Origin: Thermaerobacter marianensis DSM 12885
GTDB taxonomy: Bacteria > Bacillota > Sulfobacillia > Thermaerobacterales > Thermaerobacteraceae
NCBI RefSeq assembly: GCF_000184705.1
Contig: NC_014831.1
Span: forward strand, 1,488,001-1,552,000
Reading direction: 5' to 3'
DNA: 64,000 nucleotides
Shown: positions 1 to 9,360 of the stretch, one piece after another
Layout: each line of letters begins with the position of its first letter
Position numbering within the stretch: position 1 is the first letter of the stretch
Translations under genes and position numbers: made by a program
The notes under the pieces: generated by a model
What the model was told of the DNA's origin: nothing
Database searches by the model: none
Seen by the model: the letters and a program-made list of their open reading frames with translations, nothing else

Positions 1-2140
1 AGGGGACCGTGGGGATGCCGTCGGTGATCAGCACCAGCAGCGGATTGCGGGCGCGGCTTTGGGCCAGGTAGGCCAGGGCCGCCTCCAGCCCCTGGGCCAG
101 GGGCGTCAGGCCATAGGGCTGGATCTGGCTCAGCCCGCGCTCAACCCGGGTGGTGTTGCGCGTCAAGGGCACCTGGACCTGGACGACCCGCTCCTGGAAG
201 GTGATGACGGCCACCCGGTCGCGGGTCGAGACCAAGAGCTGCTGGGCCAGATCCTTGGCGGCGCGGATCCGGCTGCCCGCCATGCTGGCGCTGGCGTCGA
301 GAACCAGGCAGACGTCCACCGGGTGACGCCGAAGCCGCCGGTAGAGGCGCAGGTCCCGGACCTCCACCCGCAGGGGCAGGCCGCCCCGGGCCAGGGCCGC
401 CAGGACCGTCTCCGCCACGGCCAGCCCGTCACCGCCCGTCCCCGGCGCCCACGGCCGCACCCCCCGCCGGTTGGCCTGCCGGCCCCGCTCGTCGTCGTAG
501 ACCGCCACCTGGCCGTGGCCGGGCCGCGGATCGTGCTGGACGGGCCGCACCCGCAGCATCCGGCGCAGGGCCGTGCGGACGGCGGCGGGTTCGTCCATGA
601 GGAACAGCAGCAGCTCCCGGCCCAGGCGGCTCAGCCGGTATCGCTCGCCCTCCCGTTCCAGCAGCCCCGCTTCCCGCAGGGCGACCAGCCAGCGGCGCAG
701 GTCCTCGTAGCTGGCGCCGGGCAGCTGCAGGTCCCGCAGCCCGGCGCCCTGGGCCAGCCGTTCCAGCAGCGCGGTGCCCAGGTCGACCCCCGTCTCCCGC
801 AGCCAGTCCAGGGAGCGGGCCAGCAGCTGCTGCCGGGCGGCCTCGGCCCGGAGGAGCGGGATCCCGCCCGGACCCGTCAACCCGCGGCCGGCGCCGCCGG
901 CCGCGGCCACGGACGAACCGGCGTCCCCGCCCGGGGAACCCCGGTCCGCGGTTCCGGACAGCCCGTCCCCCGCGGTGCCGGTACCCCCCTCCCGGCCGGG
1001 TCCGGCTCCGCCCGGTGGCCAGACGGCGGGCGGGACGTCCCCCGGGCTGGCGCCGGCCCACCGGCCGGCGCCCCACCAGGACCGCCACAAGGCGCGACCC
1101 GCCGCGCTGCCCCGGCGGATCCCCCCGGACGGTCCCGCCCCCGTCCGGCCCCGGCCTGTCCCCGGCCCATCGGCACCGTCACCGTCCACGGGGACTTCCC
1201 GCCACCCGGTGGGGCCCGAGGCCTCGCCCGGTTCCTGCCCGGCGCCGGCCCGCGGCGGCAGGCCGCCGCCGGTCTCCCACCCGGGTGCGGGCCCCCGGAC
1301 GAGAACGCCCTCTCCAGCCCCACCCCCGGTGGGCGCTCCCGGCCCCTCCCCGTCGCCGCCGGCACCCGGTGTCCCGGCCGCGCCCGGGCTTCCGGCTTGC
1401 CGGCCGGGGGCGAAGCGGGCGTCGCCCGGCCCCGCCCAGGGCCAGCCGCCTCCTCCGGGCCGCGGGCGTCCCTCCTCCCGCAGGAAGGAGTCGGACGAGG
1501 TCTCGTAGTCGCTGAGATCCAGGGGGGCACCGCCGCGGCCGGGGACCCGCTCCACCGCCTCGATCCGGCGCAGTTCCAGGCCCGCCGCCAGGATGGCCTC
1601 TTCGGCCGCCGCCACGGCATAGACGGCAAAGCCCCACAAGGCCCGGGGCAGCCCGACGGCCAGGTGGACGTGGTTGCGGTGGGCCAGGCGCAGGGAGAGG
1701 CGGCGGCCGTAGATCAGCGAGCCCGAAGCGCGGCCGCCGCCCGTCCCGGTCTGCAGGTCGACGTAGTCGGGGATCTGCTCGACAGGCAGGCCGGCCATGC
1801 GGTAGGTGCCGGCGTCCCGGGCGAAGATGCGCGCCGCCCGGGCCAGCTGGCGCGCCACCAGGCGGTGGTCCACCTCGCCTTCGGCGTGGAAGACGTCGAT
1901 GTGGAGGATCTGGCCCGGGCGGGACCGGCCGTAGAAGACCTGGCCGGCGTCCACGTCCTGTAGCACCTGGACCACGCCGGGCCGTCCCACCACCAGCAGG
2001 TGCACGCAGGTGCTGGCCAGGGCGGCCTCGCCGATTCCAGCGGCGCCCCGCGCCAGCGACTGGGCCAGGCGGGCGGTCAGGTCGGCTTGGCGCCCCAGGC
2101 GCTCGGTCAGGCGCTCGAGGCCCGCCACCAGGGGTCTCAC
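1..2140 (-). CDS. VWA-domain protein, BchD/CoxE-like (3' end beyond window)
   Basis: At least 713 residues, continuing past the left edge. The N-terminal ~230 residues look folded. They are followed by a very long Pro/Gly/Ala/Arg-rich stretch and then a C-terminal von Willebrand A domain. The VWA metal-binding (MIDAS) motif DASAS is encoded near 285-300, and an ITDG strand near the window edge. The start is a GTG whose last bases overlap the TGA of the upstream AAA+ gene (GTGA), which implies translational coupling. In the magnesium/cobalt chelatase and MoxR-VWA families, a VWA protein works with a partner AAA+ ATPase to remodel or metallate a target. The target here cannot be told from sequence, and no large chelatase subunit is visible. 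The frame was checked by hand and shows no stop. Confidence 0.8.
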   Translation of the reverse strand, partial: MRPLVAGLERLTERLGRQADLTARLAQSLARGAAGIGEAALASTCVHLLVVGRPGVVQVLQDVDAGQVFYGRSRPGQILHIDVFHAEGEVDHRLVARQLARAARIFARDAGTYRMAGLPVEQIPDYVDLQTGTGGGRASGSLIYGRRLSLRLAHRNHVHLAVGLPRALWGFAVYAVAAAEEAILAAGLELRRIEAVERVPGRGGAPLDLSDYETSSDSFLREEGRPRPGGGGWPWAGPGDARFAPGRQAGSPGAAGTPGAGGDGEGPGAPTGGGAGEGVLVRGPAPGWETGGGLPPRAGAGQEPGEASGPTGWREVPVDGDGADGPGTGRGRTGAGPSGGIRRGSAAGRALWRSWWGAGRWAGASPGDVPPAVWPPGGAGPGREGGTGTAGDGLSGTADRGSPGGDAGSSVAAAGGAGRGLTGPGGIPLLRAEAARQQLLARSLDWLRETGVDLGTALLERLAQGAGLRDLQLPGASYEDLRRWLVALREAGLLEREGERYRLSRLGRELLLFLMDEPAAVRTALRRMLRVRPVQHDPRPGHGQVAVYDDERGRQANRRGVRPWAPGTGGDGLAVAETVLAALARGGLPLRVEVRDLRLYRRLRRHPVDVCLVLDASASMAGSRIRAAKDLAQQLLVSTRDRVAVITFQERVVQVQVPLTRNTTRVERGLSQIQPYGLTPLAQGLEAALAYLAQSRARNPLLVLITDGIPTVP

Positions 2141-4497
2141 GGGTGGAACCACGACCGGATGGCCCGGTCCCGGGTGAGCTCCAGCAGCGGCCGGGCCCGG
2201 TGGGGCGGGGTGGTGCCCTCCCGGGCGCCGGGCCGGACAGGCCCGGCGCCCGCGGCGGAGCCCGGGTGGCAGGCCCCGGGGCCGGTGGCGCCGGGGCCGC
2301 CGGCGCCACCGGCCCCGAGGGCCGCCAGGCTGCCGCCCGGGGCCACGCCGGCGCCGCCACCGGCAGGGGTGGCGGCGCCGGCGTGCAGGCCCGCGCGGTC
2401 GTGCAGGCCCGCCCCGCGGCCGGAGGCGGGGGCGCCTCCGGCCGCGGGGGAGGCGCCCCCGCGGGTCCCGCCGGGATCGGCGGGACCCGCGGCGCGGGCC
2501 AGCATCTCCCGCAGGCGGCTCCACACGCCGCCCGCGCCCGTGTCGGCGGTAGCCGCCCGCGCCGCGGCGTCGGCCCCGGCCCCACGTTGCCGGGGAAGCT
2601 CCCCCGGCAGGCCCGGCGCCTGGCCGCCGGGAACGTCCGCCGGGCCGTCACCCGGGCCGCCGGCGGCCCCGGCCATGCCCCCGCCCCCCGGCACCGCCGG
2701 CCAGACCGTCCCGCGGCCGGCATCCCAAGGGGCGGTCCCGTCACGGCCCCCCGACCCGTTCAGGTCCCGCCCCCGCTGGTCCTCGGCCCGGGTGGCCTCG
2801 TCCCGGGCCAGGAACTCCAGGATCTCGCTCAGCACCCCCGCCTCCACCCGGTGACGGAGGACGGCGGGGGCCACCTCCAGAAGGTCCTCCCGCCGCACCT
2901 GGCGCCGGCCTGCCCGGGCGGCGTACAGCGCCGCGGCGTTGCGCCACGCCTCCAGGGCGCGCAGGCTCTCCAGCCGGAACTGCACGTAGATCTCCGCCAG
3001 GACATCCAGCAGCGGTTCGGGAAACTCGGGCCGCCGGCCGGCCGCTTCCCGCCAGCGGCGGCTCCACGGGTCCTCGCCGGGTCGCGGGGTTGCCAGCGTC
3101 CGGAAGGCTTCGGCCGTCCCCGCAGGCGTGCCCGGCCCCGCCGGCGCCGGCGAACCGGCGGCCACCGGCGCGCCGCCGTCCGCCCCCACGCCGGCCGCCG
3201 GCGGTCGCGCTGGCGCCGCGACCTGGCCGTTGCCCGCCGCCGACGAGCTGCCTTCGCTGCCCGTGCCCTGCTCTGCCACGGGCTCGGGCAGGCGGACGCG
3301 CATCCCGGCCGCAACCGCATCCCACGCTGCGTCCGGGTTTCCGCCCGCGGCCCCGACGCCTTCGCCCGATTCCCTCTGTGGGGCGCCGCCATCGGCCGCC
3401 TCCCGGTCCTTCGCCGCACCAGGCCCGGGCCCGAGGGCCGGGCCTTCCTCAACCGCCGGGGCGGTGGAGGGGGCAAGCCCGGCGGCCGCAGCCCGTCCCC
3501 GGCCGCCGGCTTCGGCGACCGGGGCCCCCGGGGCCCCCGTTCCGGCCCCGCCTTCCGCCCGGGCGGGTTCCTCGCCGGTCCCCGTCCGGGGGCCGCTTTC
3601 GTCCGCCGGTGCCCGCTGTCCGGCCGGCCCCCCGTGGGCCGGCCCCTGCTGGATCGCCGGAGCATCTTGCACCGCTCCGGCCGGACCGCCCGGTCCCCCC
3701 TGGACCGCGCCGTCCCGTCCCCTCAGGGCCGCCCACCCCGCCAGCGCCGCCTGCGCCGCCTCCGCCGCCGCCCGCGCCCGCGCCTCGCCCAGCGCCAGGA
3801 TGCGCTTGACCAGCCACGGCTCGCCCGGACGGCGCACGTCCAGCACCAGGTCGAACCGGTCGGACAGCTGCCGGCGGATCTCCTCCAGGGGACCGGGTTC
3901 TTCATCGGGGTTGGAGGCAGCCCATACGGCCACCCGGACCGTCAATTCCACGGGGGGCAGCCCCGTCTCCTCGATCTGCAAGCGTCCGGGCTTGGTGCCC
4001 ATGACGTCCAGCAGGCAGTCGGCCAGTTCGGGGGCCACATCGGCCACCCGGTTGATCTCATCGACCAGCACGATCCCCCGGTGGGCTTGGGCCAGGGTCC
4101 CGGGCAGCAGGGCCGCCTCCGGCCGCCCGACGTCGGTCAAGCGGGCCAGGTCCAGGCTGCCGGTGACCGTACCCACTTTGGCCGATGGCGAGATCTCGCG
4201 GAAGGGCATGGGGATCCACTCGGTGCCGTGGGCGGCGATCTGGGCGGGGGTCCAGTGGGCGTGCAGGGGGCAGTGGGGCCCCCGCGGGTCGCAGTTGTAG
4301 GGGCAGCCGCGGATCCGCTCGATGCGCGGCAGGATGCGCCGCGCCGCCCGCAGGATGGTGGTCTTGCCGGTACCCCGCACCCCTTCGGCGTGCAGGTGGA
4401 GCGGCTCGCCCCAGAGCTGGGCGATGATGGACATCTCCACGGCTTCGAAGAGCTGGCGGTTGCCCTCGTGCCGAATCAGGGCCGTGTAATCCTGCAT
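2137..4497 (-). CDS. AAA+ ATPase, magnesium-chelatase ChlI/BchI-like
   Basis: 786 residues. The N-terminal ~250 residues form an AAA+ module: Walker A GVRGTGKTT near residue 40, a Cys-rich CPYNC...HC stretch near 65-78, Walker B VLVDEINRV, and a sensor region WAASNPDEEPG. This is followed by about 300 residues of Ala/Pro/Gly-rich low complexity, a short helical segment (about 540-620) and another low-complexity tail. Family members are usually 330-500 residues, so more than half is extra disordered sequence. I chose ATG 4497 because the ATPase homology begins directly there; the open frame upstream to 4854 is low complexity. The stop overlaps the GTG of the VWA gene, so the two probably form an ATPase-VWA machine as in MoxR-VWA or ChlI-ChlD pairs. 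The substrate is unknown. Confidence 0.85.
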   Translation of the reverse strand: MQDYTALIRHEGNRQLFEAVEMSIIAQLWGEPLHLHAEGVRGTGKTTILRAARRILPRIERIRGCPYNCDPRGPHCPLHAHWTPAQIAAHGTEWIPMPFREISPSAKVGTVTGSLDLARLTDVGRPEAALLPGTLAQAHRGIVLVDEINRVADVAPELADCLLDVMGTKPGRLQIEETGLPPVELTVRVAVWAASNPDEEPGPLEEIRRQLSDRFDLVLDVRRPGEPWLVKRILALGEARARAAAEAAQAALAGWAALRGRDGAVQGGPGGPAGAVQDAPAIQQGPAHGGPAGQRAPADESGPRTGTGEEPARAEGGAGTGAPGAPVAEAGGRGRAAAAGLAPSTAPAVEEGPALGPGPGAAKDREAADGGAPQRESGEGVGAAGGNPDAAWDAVAAGMRVRLPEPVAEQGTGSEGSSSAAGNGQVAAPARPPAAGVGADGGAPVAAGSPAPAGPGTPAGTAEAFRTLATPRPGEDPWSRRWREAAGRRPEFPEPLLDVLAEIYVQFRLESLRALEAWRNAAALYAARAGRRQVRREDLLEVAPAVLRHRVEAGVLSEILEFLARDEATRAEDQRGRDLNGSGGRDGTAPWDAGRGTVWPAVPGGGGMAGAAGGPGDGPADVPGGQAPGLPGELPRQRGAGADAAARAATADTGAGGVWSRLREMLARAAGPADPGGTRGGASPAAGGAPASGRGAGLHDRAGLHAGAATPAGGGAGVAPGGSLAALGAGGAGGPGATGPGACHPGSAAGAGPVRPGAREGTTPPHRARPLLELTRDRAIRSWFHP

Positions 4498-4896
4498 ACA
4501 GCCACACCCCCGCCCCCCGTATTGGCCGTCCCGGCCCGCCTGCCGCCGCGCCGCCGCACCGGGCCAACCCGGCCCCGCAGCCTTCGGTGCGGCCCCGGCC
4601 CGGGGGTGCCCTGGCTCGACCTGGCGCCGGATGCCCGCCCGCCGGGGCATCCTGACGCCGGGACCTCCCCGTGCCGGGGTGTCCAGGACCGGGACGCGGC
4701 GACGGAACCCGGCGGCGCAGGTTAGTCTGGCCGCGGCCCCAACAAAAAAACCACCGGGCCCTGGGCCCGGTGGGTGCCGCGTTCTTCCGCCGTGTCGAGA
4801 TCCTGGGAACCGGGTGGCGCGCCCGCCCCCGGGCACCGGCCGCCGGGCGTCCACGCCGGCAGCCGGGCCGGTCCGCCCGGCCTCGCATCGCCGCCC
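4498..4896. other. intergenic region, secF to AAA+ gene
   Basis: About 400 bases without a supported gene. It holds the secF terminator (4744-4773) and the upstream region of the AAA+ gene. No promoter with recognisable hexamers was found, and the open frames crossing it are low complexity. Confidence 0.6.
4744..4773 (-). terminator. Rho-independent terminator after secF
   Basis: On the minus strand an 8-bp GC stem (4766-4773 with 4751-4758) closes a 7-base loop and is followed by seven Ts (plus-strand A run 4744-4750). It lies about 125 bases after the secF stop and should end the secDF transcript. Confidence 0.85.
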
Positions 4897-5784
4897 TTAC
4901 CCCGCCGCCCGCGCCTCCGCCGCCCGGCGCGCCGCCCGCTGGCGCAGCACGTACCAGAGGGGGCTGGCGACGAAGATCGACGAGTAGGTCCCGAAGAAGA
5001 TGCCGAAGAACATGGCGCCGGAAAAGGCGCGGATCGTCTCGCCGCCGAAGGCGAAGACCGCCGCCAGGGCCAGCAAGGTGGTGGTCCCCGTCAAGATCGA
5101 CCGGCGCAACACCTGGCGGATGGAGCGGTCCACCAGCTCGTCCAGCGGCTCCTTCCGGCGCAGGCGCAGGTTCTCGCGGATGCGGTCGAAGACCACCACG
5201 GTGTCGTTGATGGAGTAGCCGAACACCGTCAGCAGCGCCGCGATGAAGGATGCGTCCACCTGCCACTGCAGCAAGGCGAACAGGCCCACCACCATGAACA
5301 CGTCGTGCAGCATGGCCAGGATGGCGGCCACGGCGAACCAGAACTCGAACCGCACCGTCATGTAGACGATCATGCCCACGGTGGCCAGCCCCAGGGCCAG
5401 CAGGCCCTTCTCCTTGATCTCGCGGCCGATGACGGGGCTGATGCTGTCGAACTGCTCCAGCTGCACGGGCGCCACGTCCTTGCCCAGCGCCTCGAGGACC
5501 TTCTGCTGGGTCGCCTGGTCCACGTGGGGCGTGCGCAGGAAGGCCACCCGGCCCTCCTCCGACAGCTGGACGATGGCGTCGTCCAGGCCCTGCTCCGCCA
5601 GCACCGAGCGGATCGCGCCGGCCTCCACCGGTTTCTCGAAGCGCAGGGTCCAGGCGGTGCCCCCCGTGAACTCCACGTTGTAGTTCAGGCCGCGCACGGC
5701 CCAGGCGACCATGCCCGCCGCCAGTAGGAGCAGGCTCAGGGCGAAGGCCACGCCCCGGCTGCGCACGAAGGAGAATCCCGTCAC
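4897..5784 (-). CDS. secF: protein translocase subunit SecF
   Basis: 295 residues, normal SecF length. SecF pairs with SecD in the membrane and uses the proton gradient to help pull exported proteins through SecYEG. The sequence has an N-terminal membrane segment, the VEFTGGTAW motif near residue 37 (SecF D1), a periplasmic domain, and the C-terminal transmembrane block with GYSINDTVVVFDRIREN, typical of the SecF/RND fold. The ATG overlaps the secD stop by four bases. A strong terminator follows. Confidence 0.97.
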   Translation of the reverse strand: MTGFSFVRSRGVAFALSLLLLAAGMVAWAVRGLNYNVEFTGGTAWTLRFEKPVEAGAIRSVLAEQGLDDAIVQLSEEGRVAFLRTPHVDQATQQKVLEALGKDVAPVQLEQFDSISPVIGREIKEKGLLALGLATVGMIVYMTVRFEFWFAVAAILAMLHDVFMVVGLFALLQWQVDASFIAALLTVFGYSINDTVVVFDRIRENLRLRRKEPLDELVDRSIRQVLRRSILTGTTTLLALAAVFAFGGETIRAFSGAMFFGIFFGTYSSIFVASPLWYVLRQRAARRAAEARAAG

Positions 5785-7028
5785 CGCGCCTCACCCCTCA
5801 CGCCGAACAGCCGCGCCGGCTGCCGGAAGAGCTCCGCGTCCACCAGGTTCCGCAGGAAGAACCGCGTGAGGGTGATGGCGGTGAACATGCTGGCCACCAC
5901 GCCGACCGCCAGGGTGACGGCAAAGCCGCGCACCGGCCCGGTGCCCAGGCCGTAGAGCACCGCCGCCGCGATCAGCGTCGTCAGGTTGGAGTCGAGGATG
6001 GCCGAGAAGGCGTTGCGGAAGCCTGCATCCAGGGCGGCACGGATGGTCTTGCCCGCCTTGAGCTCGTCCTTGATGCGCTCGTAGATCAGCACGTTGGCGT
6101 CCACGGCCATGCCCACCGACATGACGAACCCGGCGATGCCCGGCAGCGTGAGGGTGGCATTGAGCCCGTAGAGGGCGCCGGCGGTGAGCAGCATGTACAC
6201 CGCCAGGGCCGTCACCGCCCAGAAGCCGGGGATGCGGTAGATCACCAGCATGAAGGCCGCCACCGCCGCGCCCCCCACGATCAGGGCCTCGACGCTGCGC
6301 TGCAGCGAGTCCGCACCCAGGGTCGCCGACACCGTGCGGTTCTCGACCACCTGCAGGTCCACGGGCAGGGCCCCGTAGCGCAGCGCCACCGCCAGCCGCT
6401 GGGCCTCCTCAAAGGTGGGGATGCCGGTGATCTCGGCGCGGCCGTTGGTGATCACGTCGTTGACCTTGGGCGAGGAGATCACCTGATCATCCAGGACGAT
6501 CGAGATGGGGCTCCCCAAAAACTTGCGCGTGGCCTCGGCGAACTTCTCCGTGCCCTGGGGGTTGAACTGCAATTGTACCACCGGGCGTCCGGCCTGATCG
6601 GCCGCCACCTGGATGCCGCCCGCCACCAGCTGGTCGCCCGTCACCACCACGCTGCCGTCGGGCCCGCGGAACTCCAGGCGCGCGGTCCGGCCGATGGTCT
6701 CGATGGCCGCCTGGGGATCTTTGACGCCGGCCAGTTCCACCACGATGCGGTCCTCACCCTGGCGCTGGATCACCGGCTCGGCCACGCCCAGGGCGTCCAC
6801 CCGGTTGCGGATGATCTCCACGGCGTCGTCGATCTTCTCCCGGGTCACCGGGTTGCCAGGCTTGTCCACGCCCTGGAGGACCACCCGCACGCCGCCGGCC
6901 AGGTCGAGGCCGCGGTTGATCCGGTCTTGCAGCTTGAAATCCAGCAGCGTCCAGGCGGCGATGCCCCCCAGCAGCGCCAGGCTCAGGACCAGGGTCAGCA
7001 CCGCCCGCCACCTGCGGCGCGCTCGCAT
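5781..7028 (-). CDS. secD: protein translocase subunit SecD
   Basis: 415 residues. SecD has an N-terminal membrane anchor, the LGLDLAGGVRVVLQ motif (D1), a P1 periplasmic domain, and five C-terminal membrane segments including AVDANVLIYERIKDE (D5-like). ATG 7028 was chosen over the upstream frame start because GGGAGGGGG lies 6-7 bases ahead of it and a basic segment plus the first membrane helix follow at once. It is translationally coupled to secF. Bacillus has a fused SecDF; here the two are separate overlapping genes, as in many other lineages. The leader contains a promoter and a terminator-like hairpin, listed separately. Confidence 0.97.
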   Translation of the reverse strand: MRARRRWRAVLTLVLSLALLGGIAAWTLLDFKLQDRINRGLDLAGGVRVVLQGVDKPGNPVTREKIDDAVEIIRNRVDALGVAEPVIQRQGEDRIVVELAGVKDPQAAIETIGRTARLEFRGPDGSVVVTGDQLVAGGIQVAADQAGRPVVQLQFNPQGTEKFAEATRKFLGSPISIVLDDQVISSPKVNDVITNGRAEITGIPTFEEAQRLAVALRYGALPVDLQVVENRTVSATLGADSLQRSVEALIVGGAAVAAFMLVIYRIPGFWAVTALAVYMLLTAGALYGLNATLTLPGIAGFVMSVGMAVDANVLIYERIKDELKAGKTIRAALDAGFRNAFSAILDSNLTTLIAAAVLYGLGTGPVRGFAVTLAVGVVASMFTAITLTRFFLRNLVDAELFRQPARLFGVRGEAR

Positions 7029-7061
7029 GCCGCCGCCCCCTCCCTGCAGACATCCTTCCAC

Positions 7062-7099
7062 AAAAAAGGCGGCCCCGGCCTGGGTGAACCGGTGGCCGC
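7062..7099 (-). terminator. terminator-like hairpin in the secDF leader
   Basis: On the minus strand the arms 7089-7099 and 7069-7078 pair (10 bp with one bulged base, 10-base loop) and are followed by six Ts at 7062-7067. This is a good intrinsic terminator, yet it lies only about 35 bases before the secD start and downstream of a candidate promoter (7265-7293). It could attenuate secDF or end a short leader RNA. Confidence 0.6.
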
Positions 7100-7264
7100 G
7101 CTCCCGCTGTCACCCGTCGCCGTGCCCGCGCGTCCCCGCCCGCGCCGGTCACGGGCGCCGGCCCCGCCACCGGCCCGGCCTGCTCCGCGAACCGGCGGAA
7201 CGGCTCCCGCGGGCGCCGACCTGCACGGCGCGCCCTGCACGGCGGGGCGCCAAATCCGAAGCCG

Positions 7265-7293
7265 ATTATACCACCGGGTCCGGGGCCTTTGAA
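7265..7293 (-). promoter_or_regulatory. sigma-70 promoter for secDF leader
   Basis: Minus strand: -35 TTCAAA (7288-7293), 17-base spacer, -10 TATAAT (7265-7270). The AT-rich -10 stands out in very GC-rich DNA. It predicts a leader of about 230 bases before secD. Confidence 0.6.
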
Positions 7294-7518
7294 GGCGGCG
7301 CTTCCCGGCCGGCGGGCCCGGCACCCGGCGGCCGCCGTCCACCCATGCCGGCGCCCTTCCCCGGGCACACTGCTCTCGCGGGCGGTGGCGGCATCGGGAT
7401 GAACCCGGCAGGGACGAGTGCCCCAACCCCACCGGCGCCCCGAACTCCGTCCCGCGCCGGATGCCGCCCGCGCCGCCGTCCCGCCCGGAACCCGCACGCC
7501 ACGACTGGAGGTGGATCC

Positions 7519-7953
7519 ATGACCTTTGATCGGCAACCCGCCAGGCCCCGTGCGGGCCGGCACGATCCCGCCGCCCTCCCCCGGCCCGGCGCGTTGCGGG
7601 GCGAGCCCCACTTCCGGCAGCCTGCCGTGCTGGCCTCCTTCCGGGACGCGGACAGCGCCCAGCGCGCGGCCGCGGCGCTGCAGGCCGCCGGATACCACGA
7701 CGTGCAGGTGGATCGGCTGGAACCGGTGCGGGAGGAACGCGGCGACCAACGGGACCAGCCCGTGCCCGACACCCTGACGGGCGCCATGAACCGGGACCGG
7801 CGCGCGCTGGCCGCCATGTCGCCTACCGTCAGCGGGCTCTCCGACGACGAGCTGGCCGGGGACATGCCCTACCTGCTCACCGTGCCGCTGGCGTCCGGCC
7901 AGACCCGGGACCGGGCGGAGGCCATCGTGCGGCAGCACGGCGGGCGGGTCTGA
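7519..7953 (+). CDS. hypothetical protein with small alpha/beta domain
   Basis: 144 residues, no family recognised with certainty. The ATG has a clear GGAGGTG six bases upstream. Residues ~35-75 (VLASFRDADSAQRAAAALQ then VQVDRLEP) read as beta-alpha-beta, like the small domain in general-stress proteins that bend on an AGY pair. The C-terminus repeats a strand-helix pattern ending in GGRV. The N-terminal 30 residues are Arg/Pro-rich. It stands alone between divergent and convergent neighbours. Confidence 0.75.
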   Translation: MTFDRQPARPRAGRHDPAALPRPGALRGEPHFRQPAVLASFRDADSAQRAAAALQAAGYHDVQVDRLEPVREERGDQRDQPVPDTLTGAMNRDRRALAAMSPTVSGLSDDELAGDMPYLLTVPLASGQTRDRAEAIVRQHGGRV

Positions 7954-7985
7954 CCCGCAGCCCGGCATCCGCGGGCGCGGGCCCG

Positions 7986-9323
7986 TCAGGCCCCCGGCAC
8001 CGCCCGGGCGGGCGCCGGCGCGGGCGCCTGCCGTAGGGCGGGGTGGATGAAGGACAGCACGGCCGGTACCAGGAAGAGGACGGAGATCGCCCACATGGCC
8101 CCCGGCAGGGAGCCCAGGGCCCGCTCCAGCCAGCCGGCCAACAGCGGGCTGGCCGTCATCCCCACGTAGATCAGGGCGTTGCGGGTCGCCTCGACCCGGC
8201 CCAGGAAGGCGGGGTCCGTGGCTTCCTGGACCCAGGCCACCTGGGGCGCCAGGAAGGCGGCGTTACCCAGGCCCATCAGGACGTAGGCGGCCATGGCGAC
8301 GCCGAAGTCCCGCGTCCCCGCCAGGATCACCAGGGCGAGCCAGGCGCCGAAGTATCCCGTGCCGATGATGACCCGGCGCGGCCAGACCTTCCCGCGCCGG
8401 GCCACGATGGCGTTGCCGCCGATCATGCCGAGGCCCATGGCGGCCAGCAGCACGCCCCAGCGCTCGGGCGGCACGTCCAACAGCGCCGGCACCGCCTTCT
8501 GCATCAGGGCGTTGGCGCCGTTGGCACCCCAGGCAAAGCTGCCCATGAGCAACAAGAGCGCCCACACCGTCCGGTTCCGCCGGTGATAGCGCAGGCCGGC
8601 CACCACGTCCTGCCACACGCCCGCCGCACCCCCCGGGGCCGGGGGCCGTCCGGCGCGCAGGGTCGCCTCGTCCAGCGGCAGGCGGGAGAGCTGCCATGCC
8701 GAGATCACATAGGACACGCTATCCAGCCAGAAGGCCGGCGCCATGTAGAGCATCGGGTGGACGGCGCGCCCGGCGGCGATCAGTGCGGTGGCGACCACCG
8801 GGGCCAGGATGTCGATGAAGGACCGGGTGGCGGAGTGGTAGGCGTTGGCCTCCAACAGGGCGTCGCGATGGATGACCGCGGGCAGCGTGCTGCGCCACGC
8901 GGGGAAGAAGAACGTGCTGGCCGTGCCGACCACCAGGGCGGCGAGATAGACCTGCCAGAGTTCCGTGGCCAGCGGCACCATCAATGTCACCGCGGCGCGG
9001 ATGAGGTCGGTGACCACCATCACCGTGCGCCGCGGCCAGCGGTCGGCCAGGGCGCCGGCCAAAAGCCCGAAGACCGCCTGGGGCAGGTGCTGGGCCATGA
9101 GGACGATGCCGATGGCCATGGGCTGATCGGGGAAGCGGTCGAGGACCAGTGTCGCCAGCGCCACCGCGTGGAACCGGTCGCCCGCCCAGGACACGGCCAT
9201 GGCCAGCCAGTAGCGGCGGTACGCCTGGAAACGTTGCAGCAGCTCGAAGAACCCGTACGACTTGACGCCGTTCCCGGCCTGGGGCGCAGTCCCGGCGCGC
9301 GGCGATCCCCCCGGTCGACCCAA
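7986..9323 (-). CDS. MFS transporter (MFS_3 / enterobactin-exporter-like)
   Basis: 445 residues from the chosen start, with about 12 hydrophobic segments. The loop motif ALADRWPRRTVM after the second helix is the classic MFS motif between TM2 and TM3. The closest recognisable type is the MFS_3 group (macrolide and siderophore exporters); the substrate is unknown. The open frame reaches a GTG at 9392, but TTG 9323 has GGGGAGG eight bases upstream and avoids a Ser/Pro/Arg-rich N-terminus, so I prefer it. It follows selB on the same strand. Confidence 0.88.
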   Translation of the reverse strand: MGRPGGSPRAGTAPQAGNGVKSYGFFELLQRFQAYRRYWLAMAVSWAGDRFHAVALATLVLDRFPDQPMAIGIVLMAQHLPQAVFGLLAGALADRWPRRTVMVVTDLIRAAVTLMVPLATELWQVYLAALVVGTASTFFFPAWRSTLPAVIHRDALLEANAYHSATRSFIDILAPVVATALIAAGRAVHPMLYMAPAFWLDSVSYVISAWQLSRLPLDEATLRAGRPPAPGGAAGVWQDVVAGLRYHRRNRTVWALLLLMGSFAWGANGANALMQKAVPALLDVPPERWGVLLAAMGLGMIGGNAIVARRGKVWPRRVIIGTGYFGAWLALVILAGTRDFGVAMAAYVLMGLGNAAFLAPQVAWVQEATDPAFLGRVEATRNALIYVGMTASPLLAGWLERALGSLPGAMWAISVLFLVPAVLSFIHPALRQAPAPAPARAVPGA

Positions 9324-9360
9324 CGCCTCGTCCTCCCCGCTCGGAATCCGTCGTGACGCT

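Larger units (their letters stand above)
7029..7518. other. divergent intergenic region secD / hypothetical gene
   Basis: About 490 bases. It holds the secDF promoter and leader hairpin on the minus strand and the upstream region of the plus-strand gene at 7519. No other gene could be supported. A ten-base direct repeat (GCCGTGCAGG, minus strand) occurs twice in the leader near 7225-7250. Confidence 0.5.
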
